This document shows positions 1 through 7,840 of a stretch of 64,000 bases of DNA, in pieces. The stretch's first letter is position 1. Every line of letters starts with the position of its first letter. The notes beneath the pieces are model-generated. The model made no database searches. It worked only from the letters and a program-made list of their open reading frames with translations, and had not been told where the DNA came from. The stretch lies in NCBI GenBank assembly GCA_938074205.1, contig CALJES010000011.1:237470-301469 (forward strand). The letters are read 5' to 3'. The DNA is from an uncultured bacterium (GTDB lineage Bacteria; Armatimonadota; UBA5829). Both the position numbers and the translations under genes were made by a program.

Positions 1-936
1 CATCGTCGGCTTGTCCCCATGGCCCATATGTACGTTGAAGTTATGAGCCGCCCAGTCTTTGTAGGCTGAATAAGGGTCGCCTCCCGATCCCCATATCCCG
101 TATACAAACTCGTGTCCCCATGCTCTTACGCCCGTCGTGGCAGCCGTTCCATCAGGGAATCCTGCTCTCAGACAGTGATACGACATCAGATCGAGTGGTT
201 TGGCAAGCTTGATGACTATCGGAACGATATCTACTTTTGGGTCAAAGCCCACTTTTGCAGAGGCAGTAACGTCCTTTCCATCCAAGTATATCCGGTTAGG
301 TCTGACTGCGCCCTTGGGGTGCTTCAGGTATGCGTAGATGGTGTTCAATTCTGGTGTGAAGTACACACCGGCAAATCTCGGATCAGACTTTGTCGTAAAT
401 ACCTGGACTGAACCTATACCTTTGGACGGCTGTGTGAGTATTTCGAGCTTGATGTTTTCAACCTTAGGCTGTCTCTTCAAACGGATGACAATTTGCCCCA
501 AGCCCTTCGGTGCCACAGTGCGAGGTTCTGCCTTCCACCAAACCGGCTCCCCCGCATTTCGCAGCTTTTGCTTTGCCGAGTCTGGAATCTTCGAAACAGC
601 AATACTGTGACCGTAGAGTTCGCCGCACGCGTCGTTCGTTCGACCAAGCCCTTCACTAAGCTTTATGCCTTCTATGGCAATATCGGATATTGTTAATGGA
701 GCTGTGCTTGAGTTTAGAAAGTGTATGAAGACGTAAGCCCCAGGTGCATCTTGATGAGGCGGATAATCTTGCCCCTTAGCCAGTGCGAAACCTTCGTGCC
801 AAAGCCCTCGAAACTCAGGAAAGGGAGTATCAGGATAATAGTGGGTTGCGAAAACTTTGAGTTCCTCGCAGTAACTGGTCAGCGCAAAAAGGGACAGCAT
901 TAGAGCCGCCCAAGTGACAACAGCGGCAAATCGCAT
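1..936 (-). CDS. Secreted protein of unknown function, paralogue of the 2911-4797 protein (3' part outside window)
   Basis: Only the first 312 codons lie in the window; no stop is reached. The ATG at 936 follows AGGAGG by 11 bases. Residues 1-24 are a Sec signal peptide (MRFAAVV, a hydrophobic stretch, then TSYCEE). The next ~270 residues are beta-rich. From about residue 180 the frame can be aligned by eye with the secreted protein at 2911-4797: both have F-x-P-E/D-x-(N/D)-TIY-x-Y, then Y/RLDGK, then GV/PVRAW followed by a GIWG/GLFG segment that opens a probable beta/alpha barrel. It is the last visible gene of the minus-strand glycan operon, 24 bases after the Gfo/Idh oxidoreductase. The function is not known; a glycoside-hydrolase-like role is inferred from context only. 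Confidence 0.75.
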   Translation of the reverse strand, partial: MRFAAVVTWAALMLSLFALTSYCEELKVFATHYYPDTPFPEFRGLWHEGFALAKGQDYPPHQDAPGAYVFIHFLNSSTAPLTISDIAIEGIKLSEGLGRTNDACGELYGHSIAVSKIPDSAKQKLRNAGEPVWWKAEPRTVAPKGLGQIVIRLKRQPKVENIKLEILTQPSKGIGSVQVFTTKSDPRFAGVYFTPELNTIYAYLKHPKGAVRPNRIYLDGKDVTASAKVGFDPKVDIVPIVIKLAKPLDLMSYHCLRAGFPDGTAATTGVRAWGHEFVYGIWGSGGDPYSAYKDWAAHNFNVHMGHGDKPTM

Positions 937-960
937 TATGGGCGAAACCTCCTCTTCGGG

Positions 961-1962
961 TTACAATTCGACTGCCCGGCCGGTCTTTGACGATTGCTGG
1001 GCAGCCAACATAACTTCTACTGCTCGGGCTCCAGCTTCTATGTCCACAGGAACGGGCGCACGCGAAACACAAGCCTCAAGGAAGATCCTATCCTCAGTGC
1101 GAAACATGTCGTCACGGTCAGTCTTTATCTCTTTATGAGTCCATTGTTTCTTGTTTGCTTCGTATATCGAGACTGTGCACTCGTCCCATTTGGCAAACTC
1201 AACTATGATCGTCCCGTCAGTACCAAACAACTCCGTTTGCCGATGTCTGACACGCTCAAAGAAATCAAGGTGCACGCTTGCTGCACACTTTTCCTCAAAT
1301 TCAATTATCATCTCCGCCAGATCCGGCGACTCCATAGGCACGTCACTGAATCTCCCATCTAAGCCGAACACTCTCTTGGGTTTCTGACCGGCAAACCAGA
1401 GGGCAAGGTCGATGTCGTGCATAAGCTCGTAAGCTCCACTGTATTTGGAGACGTAGCGGTTCAGATAATCGGGCATCACCTCCGGTATGTACTCGCCGAA
1501 AACGCAGCGGATAGATATAAGACGGCCTATGCGTCCTGCATCTAACCACTTCTTAGCGCGCACTAGCCCGTCGTGGAAGCGAAAACAATGGGCAACCATC
1601 ACAACGCTCCGACGTTCGGAGACCAGAGACTTCAGATTGTCCACACCTTCGAGCTTTGTCGAAAGCGGTTTTTCGATCATTACATCTGCGCCGGCTTGCA
1701 CAGCAGCGGCTGCTTGTTCAACATGCATACCAGTCGGAGAACAAACAAATACCGTGTCCGGCTTGTCCGCCAGAGCATCTTCAACCGACGAGTACGTTTT
1801 CTCGATCCCCAGTTCTCCGCGAGCGGCATTGAGTCTTTCGGGTATCGTTTCACAAACTCGAACGTCGCGCACTCCTATTTCTTTCAGTACTCGTGCGTGT
1901 CTGCGTCCGATAGATCCGAAGCCGATCACGAGAGCGCTCTTTTCTTGCCATTCCTGTGCCAT
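961..1962 (-). CDS. Gfo/Idh/MocA-family NAD(P)-dependent oxidoreductase
   Basis: Oxidoreductase of the family that oxidises or reduces sugars, inositols and related polyols with a nicotinamide cofactor. The N-terminal Rossmann fold shows GFGSIGRRH near residue 15. The family's E-K-P-L catalytic-lysine motif is present (MIEKPLS, about residue 95), and HDIDLALWF fits the conserved C-terminal-domain histidine motif. The 333-residue length is usual. I chose the ATG at 1962, which has GAGG eight bases upstream, over a TTG two codons earlier that has no ribosome site. It lies 24 bases after the SDR gene in the same operon. Together they suggest oxidation and re-reduction of a sugar released by the secreted hydrolases. 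The substrate cannot be read from the sequence. Confidence 0.9.
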   Translation of the reverse strand: MAQEWQEKSALVIGFGSIGRRHARVLKEIGVRDVRVCETIPERLNAARGELGIEKTYSSVEDALADKPDTVFVCSPTGMHVEQAAAAVQAGADVMIEKPLSTKLEGVDNLKSLVSERRSVVMVAHCFRFHDGLVRAKKWLDAGRIGRLISIRCVFGEYIPEVMPDYLNRYVSKYSGAYELMHDIDLALWFAGQKPKRVFGLDGRFSDVPMESPDLAEMIIEFEEKCAASVHLDFFERVRHRQTELFGTDGTIIVEFAKWDECTVSIYEANKKQWTHKEIKTDRDDMFRTEDRIFLEACVSRAPVPVDIEAGARAVEVMLAAQQSSKTGRAVEL

Positions 1963-1986
1963 CTGCAAATCCTCGCTTACCTACGT

Positions 1987-2802
1987 CTACCAAACTGTAA
2001 ACCCGCCATCTACTACCAGGTTATGTCCTGTTACGTAGCTCGACGCGTCGGATGCCAAGAAAACAACCGGTCCTTTCATTTCTAATCCGTCGATGCCCAT
2101 TCGTCCCATGGGAGTAGCACTGCAATAGGCTTTGACGAATGGTTCCGGCTGGTTTCTGAAGAAACCCCCTGGGCTGATGCAGTTGACCCTTATGTTGTAG
2201 CGAGCAAGATACACTGCCATATCCCGAGTCATAGCTATCACGCCTCCTTTGGCAGCTTCGTAATCGACTGTCGAGCCGCCCATATCGGTACCTTCATAGA
2301 CTCTGCGGTCTCGCCCTATAATACCGGCTATGGATCCGATATTGATGATATTGCCCTTATTGGCAGGTATCATGGCTTTTCGAACCACGTGCTTGCTGCA
2401 CAAGAACGTTCCTGTCAAGTTGACGTTTATTGTATTGAGCCACTCCTCTAGAGGTCTATCCTCAATCTGAGCAGTCTCGGGCTTGCTGACGACATTGCCG
2501 GCATTGTTCACCAGTATGTCTATCTTGCCAAACTCCTTCAGGCAAGCATCTACTGCGGATGCTACTTGGTCTTCGTTAGTGACATCAAGTTCGAGAGGCA
2601 ATACTCTCTTCTCGGTTCTGCGAGCAATGTCAGCAGCGGATTTCTCGGCAGACTCAAGATTTCGAGATGTTATACACACGTCAGCTCCTGCCTCAGCCAG
2701 TGCCAGAGCCATGTCAAAGCCCAGGTTTCTTGCCCCGCCGGTCACCAGCGCAACACGACCGTCAAGCCTGAACAACTCCATCACGTTCGGAAACTCTTGC
2801 AT
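1987..2802 (-). CDS. Short-chain dehydrogenase/reductase (gluconate 5-dehydrogenase-like)
   Basis: Classical SDR of 271 residues. The cofactor motif TGGARNLG is at residues 21-28, followed by NNAG, the catalytic Ser in NIGS, and the catalytic pair in YEAAK. The C-terminus VVDGG is typical of the sugar-acid dehydrogenase branch (gluconate 5-dehydrogenase, 2-deoxy-D-gluconate dehydrogenase). The ATG at 2802 is chosen because GGAGGAG lies about 9 bases upstream; a TTG six codons earlier would bury that site inside the coding sequence. It is in the middle of the minus-strand glycan operon, next to the Gfo/Idh enzyme. A cytoplasmic sugar or sugar-acid dehydrogenase is well supported; the exact substrate is not. 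Confidence 0.88.
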   Translation of the reverse strand: MQEFPNVMELFRLDGRVALVTGGARNLGFDMALALAEAGADVCITSRNLESAEKSAADIARRTEKRVLPLELDVTNEDQVASAVDACLKEFGKIDILVNNAGNVVSKPETAQIEDRPLEEWLNTINVNLTGTFLCSKHVVRKAMIPANKGNIINIGSIAGIIGRDRRVYEGTDMGGSTVDYEAAKGGVIAMTRDMAVYLARYNIRVNCISPGGFFRNQPEPFVKAYCSATPMGRMGIDGLEMKGPVVFLASDASSYVTGHNLVVDGGFTVW

Positions 2803-2910
2803 CGCTCCGCTCCTCCGCAACTCCTTAGGTCAATAATTCTGTCGGAATTTCCTTTAGCAGGATATCAGTTTTCTCACTCGAGTAGACTGTGAAAGACCTA
2901 TCTGCTGGTT

Positions 2911-4797
2911 TCATTTCTTTCTCACGAGGAACACACGTGCTGCGTCTAGTGAGTCAAGATCCAGTGTCAACCGATCCTTCTTGACACTAGACGGGAACGG
3001 CCGCATCACACCATCAACGATCTCTTCCACCTTAACAGACTTGAATCCAGGGGGCAACTCCACCTCAGCACGGACTTTCTTCAGAGGGAAGTGGAAAGAG
3101 GTTTCTCGTTGCGTCTCGAATGCTATGTAGTGATGGGTGTTGACCAAAACAGCAACTGCGGCGTCCGGTCCGCACATAAGAGTTCGCACCCACACCTTAT
3201 TCTGAATCGAGTATGCCCCTGCCGGGCATCCTATTGATAAGAACGGTGCAAGCGTCGCTATTTCTTTGTTTGCTTGCCCAACGGCTTCCCACAGTGGCTT
3301 GATATCGGACAATCCGACGAATTGTCCCTCGCCGGTTTCTCTCGTCATATCGATAAAGTAGCCAATTCCTTTGACTCCGCACCCCAGCGCGTAATGTATC
3401 ATCATCCGCATTTCCTCGGGTGTAGGGGCGTTGCTGCCGAACTTCCTTTTGCCTCCCAAGCTGCAAGCCCAAAGCACCGCAACTACCGGTCGTGGCGTAG
3501 AAGCATCGCGCGCACACTCTAAGGCGTGGTAAACATAGTCCACTTGCCTGCCGTTTAAGGGCACGTAGGGATCGGTGCTGAATATGTCGGGAATCTGTCC
3601 GTACACATAGTAATTTAGAGGCTTGTATGTGTTGTCGACCAACAGCAAGTTAGGTACAGTGGGCAGTACTCGTCGTTGAAGCCTCTGCGCGGGAATCACC
3701 TCCGGTATCGCGTTCAGACCCAGCCGGTCAGGGAAGGGGATTGCGTCTCCTCTAGACGCATCGTGCGCATCCGGTTCGTCCTTGTTATATAGAAAAAGCA
3801 CACCTTTTCTTGAACCGAGAGTTCTCGGCTTCCATTGTGCAGATGCGCCGTGAGGTATGCTGCACATCTCAGCTTCATCAAGGATGTCTGAAACATACCA
3901 GAAATATGTGTTTATACCTTTTTCCTTTGCTGCCTCCACATGTTCTTTGTCAGCTGTGCCAAAAAGACCGATGCAAAAATATCCGTCCCACGCCCTTACT
4001 GGCTCTACCAACCTTTCGCCGTCCGATTCTGCTTCGACTAAATGGAACGACCCGTACTTCCATGCAGGCGTCAGTTTCGCGGTAACCAAGACTAATCCAG
4101 AGGACAAAGGTCCCGCGGTAACCTTCGAGCTCACGGCCTTTCCGTCAAGTCGCAGCTTTGCATATTTCACCCTCTGTCTTGTCAGCGAGCGGATGTAAAT
4201 GTAGATCGTGTCGATGTCGGGTGAGAATGAAATGGACTCAATTCGCGTCTTGGGTGCCCGAGGTTCCACTTTGACTACAAGATTTTCTCCTGAGCCGGTG
4301 CGGAAACCGACTGTGCACGTTTTTGTTGGTGTATTGCGTAGGCGCAGAGTGCAGGTCACCCATTCACCTGGAGGCACGTCCTTTTGTATGTTCAAATCGG
4401 TGTCGTCGGGTCGTTGTGGATCTACCGGTAGCTGAGGAGACTCAATCAGGTACCAAACTACCTCGCCCAGCGATTTCTCACTGGTTGAGACTTCCGCCAG
4501 TGGTTTTCCGTTGAAGGAGATCAGAGAGATGGAATCCTTTTTGCCGGAGTGATTGCGCAGCACTATGTGCACGCTTCCCGCAGGGCGCATATACTTTGGA
4601 TAAAACTGTTCCTCGAAACCCCAACCTTCCGTCCAAATGTAGTTTTCCCAAACTTGCTTTGCCGCATACAGATTCGCATCTGGTCGCCACCTCGCGTCCA
4701 GAACATCCCATTTTGCTGATGCGATCGCGCTGAGAGGCACGAGCAGGAGCCCTAGCACCAAGATGATAAGGCGCGTTCCATTTCCGAAATTACTCAT
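2911..4797 (-). CDS. Secreted beta-sandwich / barrel protein, glycoside-hydrolase-like, family not recognised
   Basis: A 628-residue exported protein with a signal peptide (charged start, then LIILVLGLLLVPLSAIASA). The ATG at 4797 follows AAGGAG by 6 bases, so the GTG six codons upstream is rejected. The first ~250 residues look like beta-sandwich modules. From about residue 265 (GLFGTADKEHVEAAKEKGI) an alternating pattern suggests a TIM barrel, with acidic motifs that could be catalytic (YNKDEPD; GYFIDMTRETGEGQF). The C-terminal ~90 residues are again beta-rich. The truncated gene at 1-936 is a paralogue. Neighbours (propeller hydrolases, sugar oxidoreductases) point to polysaccharide or glycoconjugate breakdown. 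I do not recognise the family, so any enzymatic role is inferred. Confidence 0.7.
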   Translation of the reverse strand: MSNFGNGTRLIILVLGLLLVPLSAIASAKWDVLDARWRPDANLYAAKQVWENYIWTEGWGFEEQFYPKYMRPAGSVHIVLRNHSGKKDSISLISFNGKPLAEVSTSEKSLGEVVWYLIESPQLPVDPQRPDDTDLNIQKDVPPGEWVTCTLRLRNTPTKTCTVGFRTGSGENLVVKVEPRAPKTRIESISFSPDIDTIYIYIRSLTRQRVKYAKLRLDGKAVSSKVTAGPLSSGLVLVTAKLTPAWKYGSFHLVEAESDGERLVEPVRAWDGYFCIGLFGTADKEHVEAAKEKGINTYFWYVSDILDEAEMCSIPHGASAQWKPRTLGSRKGVLFLYNKDEPDAHDASRGDAIPFPDRLGLNAIPEVIPAQRLQRRVLPTVPNLLLVDNTYKPLNYYVYGQIPDIFSTDPYVPLNGRQVDYVYHALECARDASTPRPVVAVLWACSLGGKRKFGSNAPTPEEMRMMIHYALGCGVKGIGYFIDMTRETGEGQFVGLSDIKPLWEAVGQANKEIATLAPFLSIGCPAGAYSIQNKVWVRTLMCGPDAAVAVLVNTHHYIAFETQRETSFHFPLKKVRAEVELPPGFKSVKVEEIVDGVMRPFPSSVKKDRLTLDLDSLDAARVFLVRKK

Positions 4798-4842
4798 TCT
4801 TTTCTCCTTAAGCACCGATCCATTATTTCTAGCGAAGCTCTT

Positions 4843-6054
4843 CTATTCCACGAGTTTGGGGTCCACTTTGTTGACTTGCACAAACCGCCACACTGCGTTG
4901 TAGAAGTGGTAGTATTCGCCCTGGTCCTCCAGAAAGAATCCGTATGTCAAGTCACGCCAGTGCTGTTCAGGATGGAAGCCTTCGATGGAACACAGCAGCC
5001 GCGGTTCAGAGAATGCTAGTGGCTGGCCTTCTTTGGAACCTGTTTCTCTTCCAATAGTTATGTAGACCGGTTGCCGGTTCTTCGTGTGATCGAAAGGATC
5101 TGCACCTCCGAACGCAGTGCCGTCGTTGTTGCAGAAGAGCAGTGCATACCTATTGCCCGACAACTTCGTTAGAGGGCACGGACAGTTGGGATGAAGAATC
5201 CGTGGTCCCCCTTCGAAGTAACAGAGCGGCCGTGCTTCTCGCCAGTTCCGCCCCAAGTCTTCTGACACAGTGTAATAGATGCAACCGTTTCCCGTCCTGC
5301 ATACGGAAAACAGTCTGCCGTCAGAGAGTTGGACTACCTGCGGTTCCTGTCCTAATGATTCAGCGGGTGCCGACTCGAGCGGCACCTTGACTCCGTGCGG
5401 AGGCGGCGGGTAGAACTGGAACGTGATCTCAGCCGGATCTTCAGCTGTCAGCACGTTTCTTGATATCGCAAAAACCAGCTCAGATCTGATTTCCGAAAGC
5501 GGCAGTGGGTCTGTCGATACGTTCATTGGCAGAAGCCACTCCGCGTATGCGCTGCTGCCTGCTTGCGACATGTCAGAATATATCGTTATGCCCGGGGCCA
5601 TTAGATGCCAGCCGTCTCTTTGAGGCGACAGCTCATAGGTCGGTGTTTCAAGGCTGTACAGACTCCCGGGGCCTTCCGGACCCTCCCAGCTTCTGCCGTC
5701 GTCGTAGCTGACTGTATACCTGAGCTCGCCAAACCTCGTGTCAACGCGGGTGTGCTGAATGTGAAACTGATAAATCTTGTCTTCAAGCGGCAATAATTGC
5801 CCCATCTCTATTGTCTTGCCGGGTTCCAGCTTTCCTGGTTCGATTACGTAAACGCGGTCTTCCCACGTCTTCCCCCGGTCTACACTTCGGCGAGTATATG
5901 TTGTACCCCACCGGCTGTGGCCTATGGTTACGCTGATCAGCCAAGTGCCCTGCTTTGTAATACAAAAGGAGTTTATGTACTGGCCATGTTCCGGACCGGC
6001 GTCATCAATGACAGAATAGGGTTTAAGTGCGCTCGTGCTGTAGTTATCTTCCAT
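4843..6054 (-). CDS. Sialidase-fold (BNR / Asp-box) exo-hydrolase-like protein
   Basis: A 403-residue protein with at least three Asp boxes (S-x-D-x-G-x-T/S-W type): SVDRGKTW near residue 60, SYDDGRSW near 130 and SEDLGRNW near 265. These are the hallmark of the six-bladed neuraminidase propeller. The classical FRIP arginine motif of true sialidases is not evident, so the substrate could be another glycan. No signal peptide is visible, so it would act in the cytoplasm or leave by another route. The ATG at 6054 has only a weak AAGG upstream. It sits 42 bases after the GH32/43-like gene and 45 before the secreted barrel gene, in the same operon. Confidence 0.75.
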   Translation of the reverse strand: MEDNYSTSALKPYSVIDDAGPEHGQYINSFCITKQGTWLISVTIGHSRWGTTYTRRSVDRGKTWEDRVYVIEPGKLEPGKTIEMGQLLPLEDKIYQFHIQHTRVDTRFGELRYTVSYDDGRSWEGPEGPGSLYSLETPTYELSPQRDGWHLMAPGITIYSDMSQAGSSAYAEWLLPMNVSTDPLPLSEIRSELVFAISRNVLTAEDPAEITFQFYPPPPHGVKVPLESAPAESLGQEPQVVQLSDGRLFSVCRTGNGCIYYTVSEDLGRNWREARPLCYFEGGPRILHPNCPCPLTKLSGNRYALLFCNNDGTAFGGADPFDHTKNRQPVYITIGRETGSKEGQPLAFSEPRLLCSIEGFHPEQHWRDLTYGFFLEDQGEYYHFYNAVWRFVQVNKVDPKLVE

Positions 6055-6096
6055 AGCCTTGCTAAGTCCCCTATTATCTTTAGACTCGTTCCTCTA

Positions 6097-7593
6097 CTAA
6101 TTCTGCGGCCACTGCGGCTCGTAATTCGCTACTTTGAACGCGTAGAGTTTCGCATTCCTCAAATAGAACCTGAAGCGGATATCCTCGGCAAAACGCAAAA
6201 AGTTCCCACGGCTGAAGTACTGTCCAGGTCCCGCTTTGAAAGCTACTACTGTCCGTATGTGGTTGCCTGTTATGGGTATACAATCGTTCCTAGTAACCCC
6301 TTCGATCGGGTTTCCATCTGTATCGGTAATTTCCACTACTACCTGGCCATTGGTAGCGTCGACGTTGAGAATCAAGTGTGTTGCCGAACCGGGTTTTGGC
6401 GGACGGAATGGTATGGTCGTGATAACCCCTTCGGCCTCCCCCGCTTCGTAGCAAACAAAACCATCACGGCGAAGAGTACCCGTACCCATTGCGCCATATC
6501 CAGCCTGGTAGTGAGGCGCGTTCTTGCCGGCATACCAGAAGCGCATTCTATCACCCATAGGATGGGGCGGATTGTGCGTCAGCGCAACGTGTTTTGAATC
6601 CCAATCACCCTCGTTGCCACGTTCAAGTATTGGTTTCCTTTCCGGCAGCCTTTTCCAGTTTGTCAGATCGCGGCTGATAGCAAGCTGCACGTCCAGCGTC
6701 ATTTCGTGCGTGTAGAACATCAGCAATTGTCCAAGGTAAAGATGCCCATAGGGGACGATGTACATTAGATAAATCTGAGCGTCGTCAGGGTCTTGGTTGT
6801 CGACTTCTAGTATCGTCGTTGCCGCCGTCCAATGAATAAGATCTCTGCTTCTGAAAAGCGCTATATGTCGTTTCCAGGGCTTGCCCCACCTTCGGCACAG
6901 ATTCCCGTATTCGTGGGAGCGTGTGGTTAGCAGAAACGTGCGTGTCACAGGATCCCAGCAGAAACCGTGGCAGTCGCCTTCATATGTGAGTACAGGCGGA
7001 AAATGCATTCGCCAGTGGATTCCATCCGGACTATAGCACATCGTTATACCGTGGCTGTACAAATCGTCCGGATAACTTGACTGTAGGCTCGCGACAAACT
7101 TGTCTTCTCCGTTGGGGAATTCGTAAGGCACCACGTTCCATACCTGTTCGCCTAGGTTGGAAGTACCTTCCGTATGTACGTCCTTGAAGCGCAATATATT
7201 GTTCTGCAGCGATCCTTCGTATAAAACCTCTCCGATCTCAGGCTTAATCCAATTGATACCGTCTTCGGAGATAGCGTACCTGCAGCTGTATCCTTGGTCA
7301 ACAACTGGCGGGCTGTACATCCGATTGGCGAACCTGTCGTACACGTTGTACCAGGCCTTGAAGAATTTGTCTGAAGGATCGTACAGCACGATTCCATAGA
7401 ATGGGTCCTGAAGAGATGTCACGCTGCCGTCAGGTGCGACGCCCTCCCAGGGCTTCTCGGGCTTTATTACAGGTTCGCTTTCTTTATCTATTCGGCAAAG
7501 GCGTCGACTTGCGTTTTTACACTCGCTAACTAGGTCGGCGTCTACAAGTAGATAAAGATCCGGTTCTGCCCAGGTATGCGCTCGGATTGACAT
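6097..7593 (-). CDS. GH32/GH43-like five-bladed propeller glycosidase-related protein
   Basis: A 498-residue protein with repeated blade motifs of the S-x-D-(G/L)-x-x-W kind (SEDGINW, SPDGIHW, SRDLIHW, SRDLTNW), as in the clan of beta-fructosidases, arabinanases and related five-bladed propellers. The C-terminal ~100 residues form a beta-sandwich-like module, as in GH32. There is no signal peptide. The ATG at 7593 follows GGGAGG. It is the first gene of the six-gene minus-strand operon, about 30 bases downstream of a strong promoter (7623-7651). The GH32 nucleophile motif (NDPNG-like) is not obvious, so it may be a divergent or non-fructan enzyme. Confidence 0.7.
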   Translation of the reverse strand: MSIRAHTWAEPDLYLLVDADLVSECKNASRRLCRIDKESEPVIKPEKPWEGVAPDGSVTSLQDPFYGIVLYDPSDKFFKAWYNVYDRFANRMYSPPVVDQGYSCRYAISEDGINWIKPEIGEVLYEGSLQNNILRFKDVHTEGTSNLGEQVWNVVPYEFPNGEDKFVASLQSSYPDDLYSHGITMCYSPDGIHWRMHFPPVLTYEGDCHGFCWDPVTRTFLLTTRSHEYGNLCRRWGKPWKRHIALFRSRDLIHWTAATTILEVDNQDPDDAQIYLMYIVPYGHLYLGQLLMFYTHEMTLDVQLAISRDLTNWKRLPERKPILERGNEGDWDSKHVALTHNPPHPMGDRMRFWYAGKNAPHYQAGYGAMGTGTLRRDGFVCYEAGEAEGVITTIPFRPPKPGSATHLILNVDATNGQVVVEITDTDGNPIEGVTRNDCIPITGNHIRTVVAFKAGPGQYFSRGNFLRFAEDIRFRFYLRNAKLYAFKVANYEPQWPQN

Positions 7594-7622
7594 AAGGCCT
7601 CCCTTATCTGAGAATCGGTAGG

Positions 7623-7651
7623 ATTATACCATGTTCCCCTTTGGGCGGCAA
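7623..7651 (-). promoter_or_regulatory. Sigma-70-type promoter for the minus-strand glycan operon
   Basis: Read on the minus strand: TTGCCG (7651-7646), a 17-base spacer, and a perfect TATAAT (7628-7623), about 30 bases upstream of the GGGAGG and ATG of the first operon gene. Confidence 0.7.
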
Positions 7652-7657
7652 ATTTCA

Positions 7658-7687
7658 TTGACAATATCTAGAAATCGGAGGTAAGAT
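7658..7687 (+). promoter_or_regulatory. Sigma-70-type promoter for the large GHL10 gene
   Basis: TTGACA at 7658-7663, an 18-base spacer, and TAAGAT at 7682-7687. The predicted start is near 7694, giving a leader of roughly 147 bases before the ATG at 7841. Its -35 box lies only 6 bases from the -35 box of the divergent operon promoter. Confidence 0.6.
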
Positions 7688-7746
7688 GCAATCAGAGGGA
7701 AGAGGATTTGGGCACTCGCCGTAGAATGTGCTACGGCTGAGACAAG

Positions 7747-7797
7747 GCGGGCAGGTAAAGTGCCCGCATGCTCTTTACATAAAGAGTCCTTTTTCTC
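7747..7797 (+). promoter_or_regulatory. Two tandem hairpins in the 5' leader of the GHL10 gene, attenuator-like
   Basis: Hairpin 1 is GCGGGCA (7747-7753), a 7-base loop, and TGCCCGC (7761-7767). Hairpin 2 is the near-palindrome CTCTTTA-CA-TAAAGAG (7771-7786) followed by TCCTTTTTCT. The second could terminate transcription in the leader. It does not match a riboswitch class I know. Confidence 0.4.
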
Positions 7798-7840
7798 CTC
7801 GTGCGTCGATCTATTGCATGGTCGTAAGGGGGTTTAGTGC

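Noticed and set aside
5797..6597. 266-codon plus-strand frame
   Set aside because: Lies antisense over two real hydrolase genes and the gap between them; no family resemblance and no ribosome site.
7694..7840. Cyclic-di-GMP or other known riboswitch in the GHL10 leader
   Set aside because: The hairpins do not fit the conserved cores I know; kept only as an attenuator-like structure.
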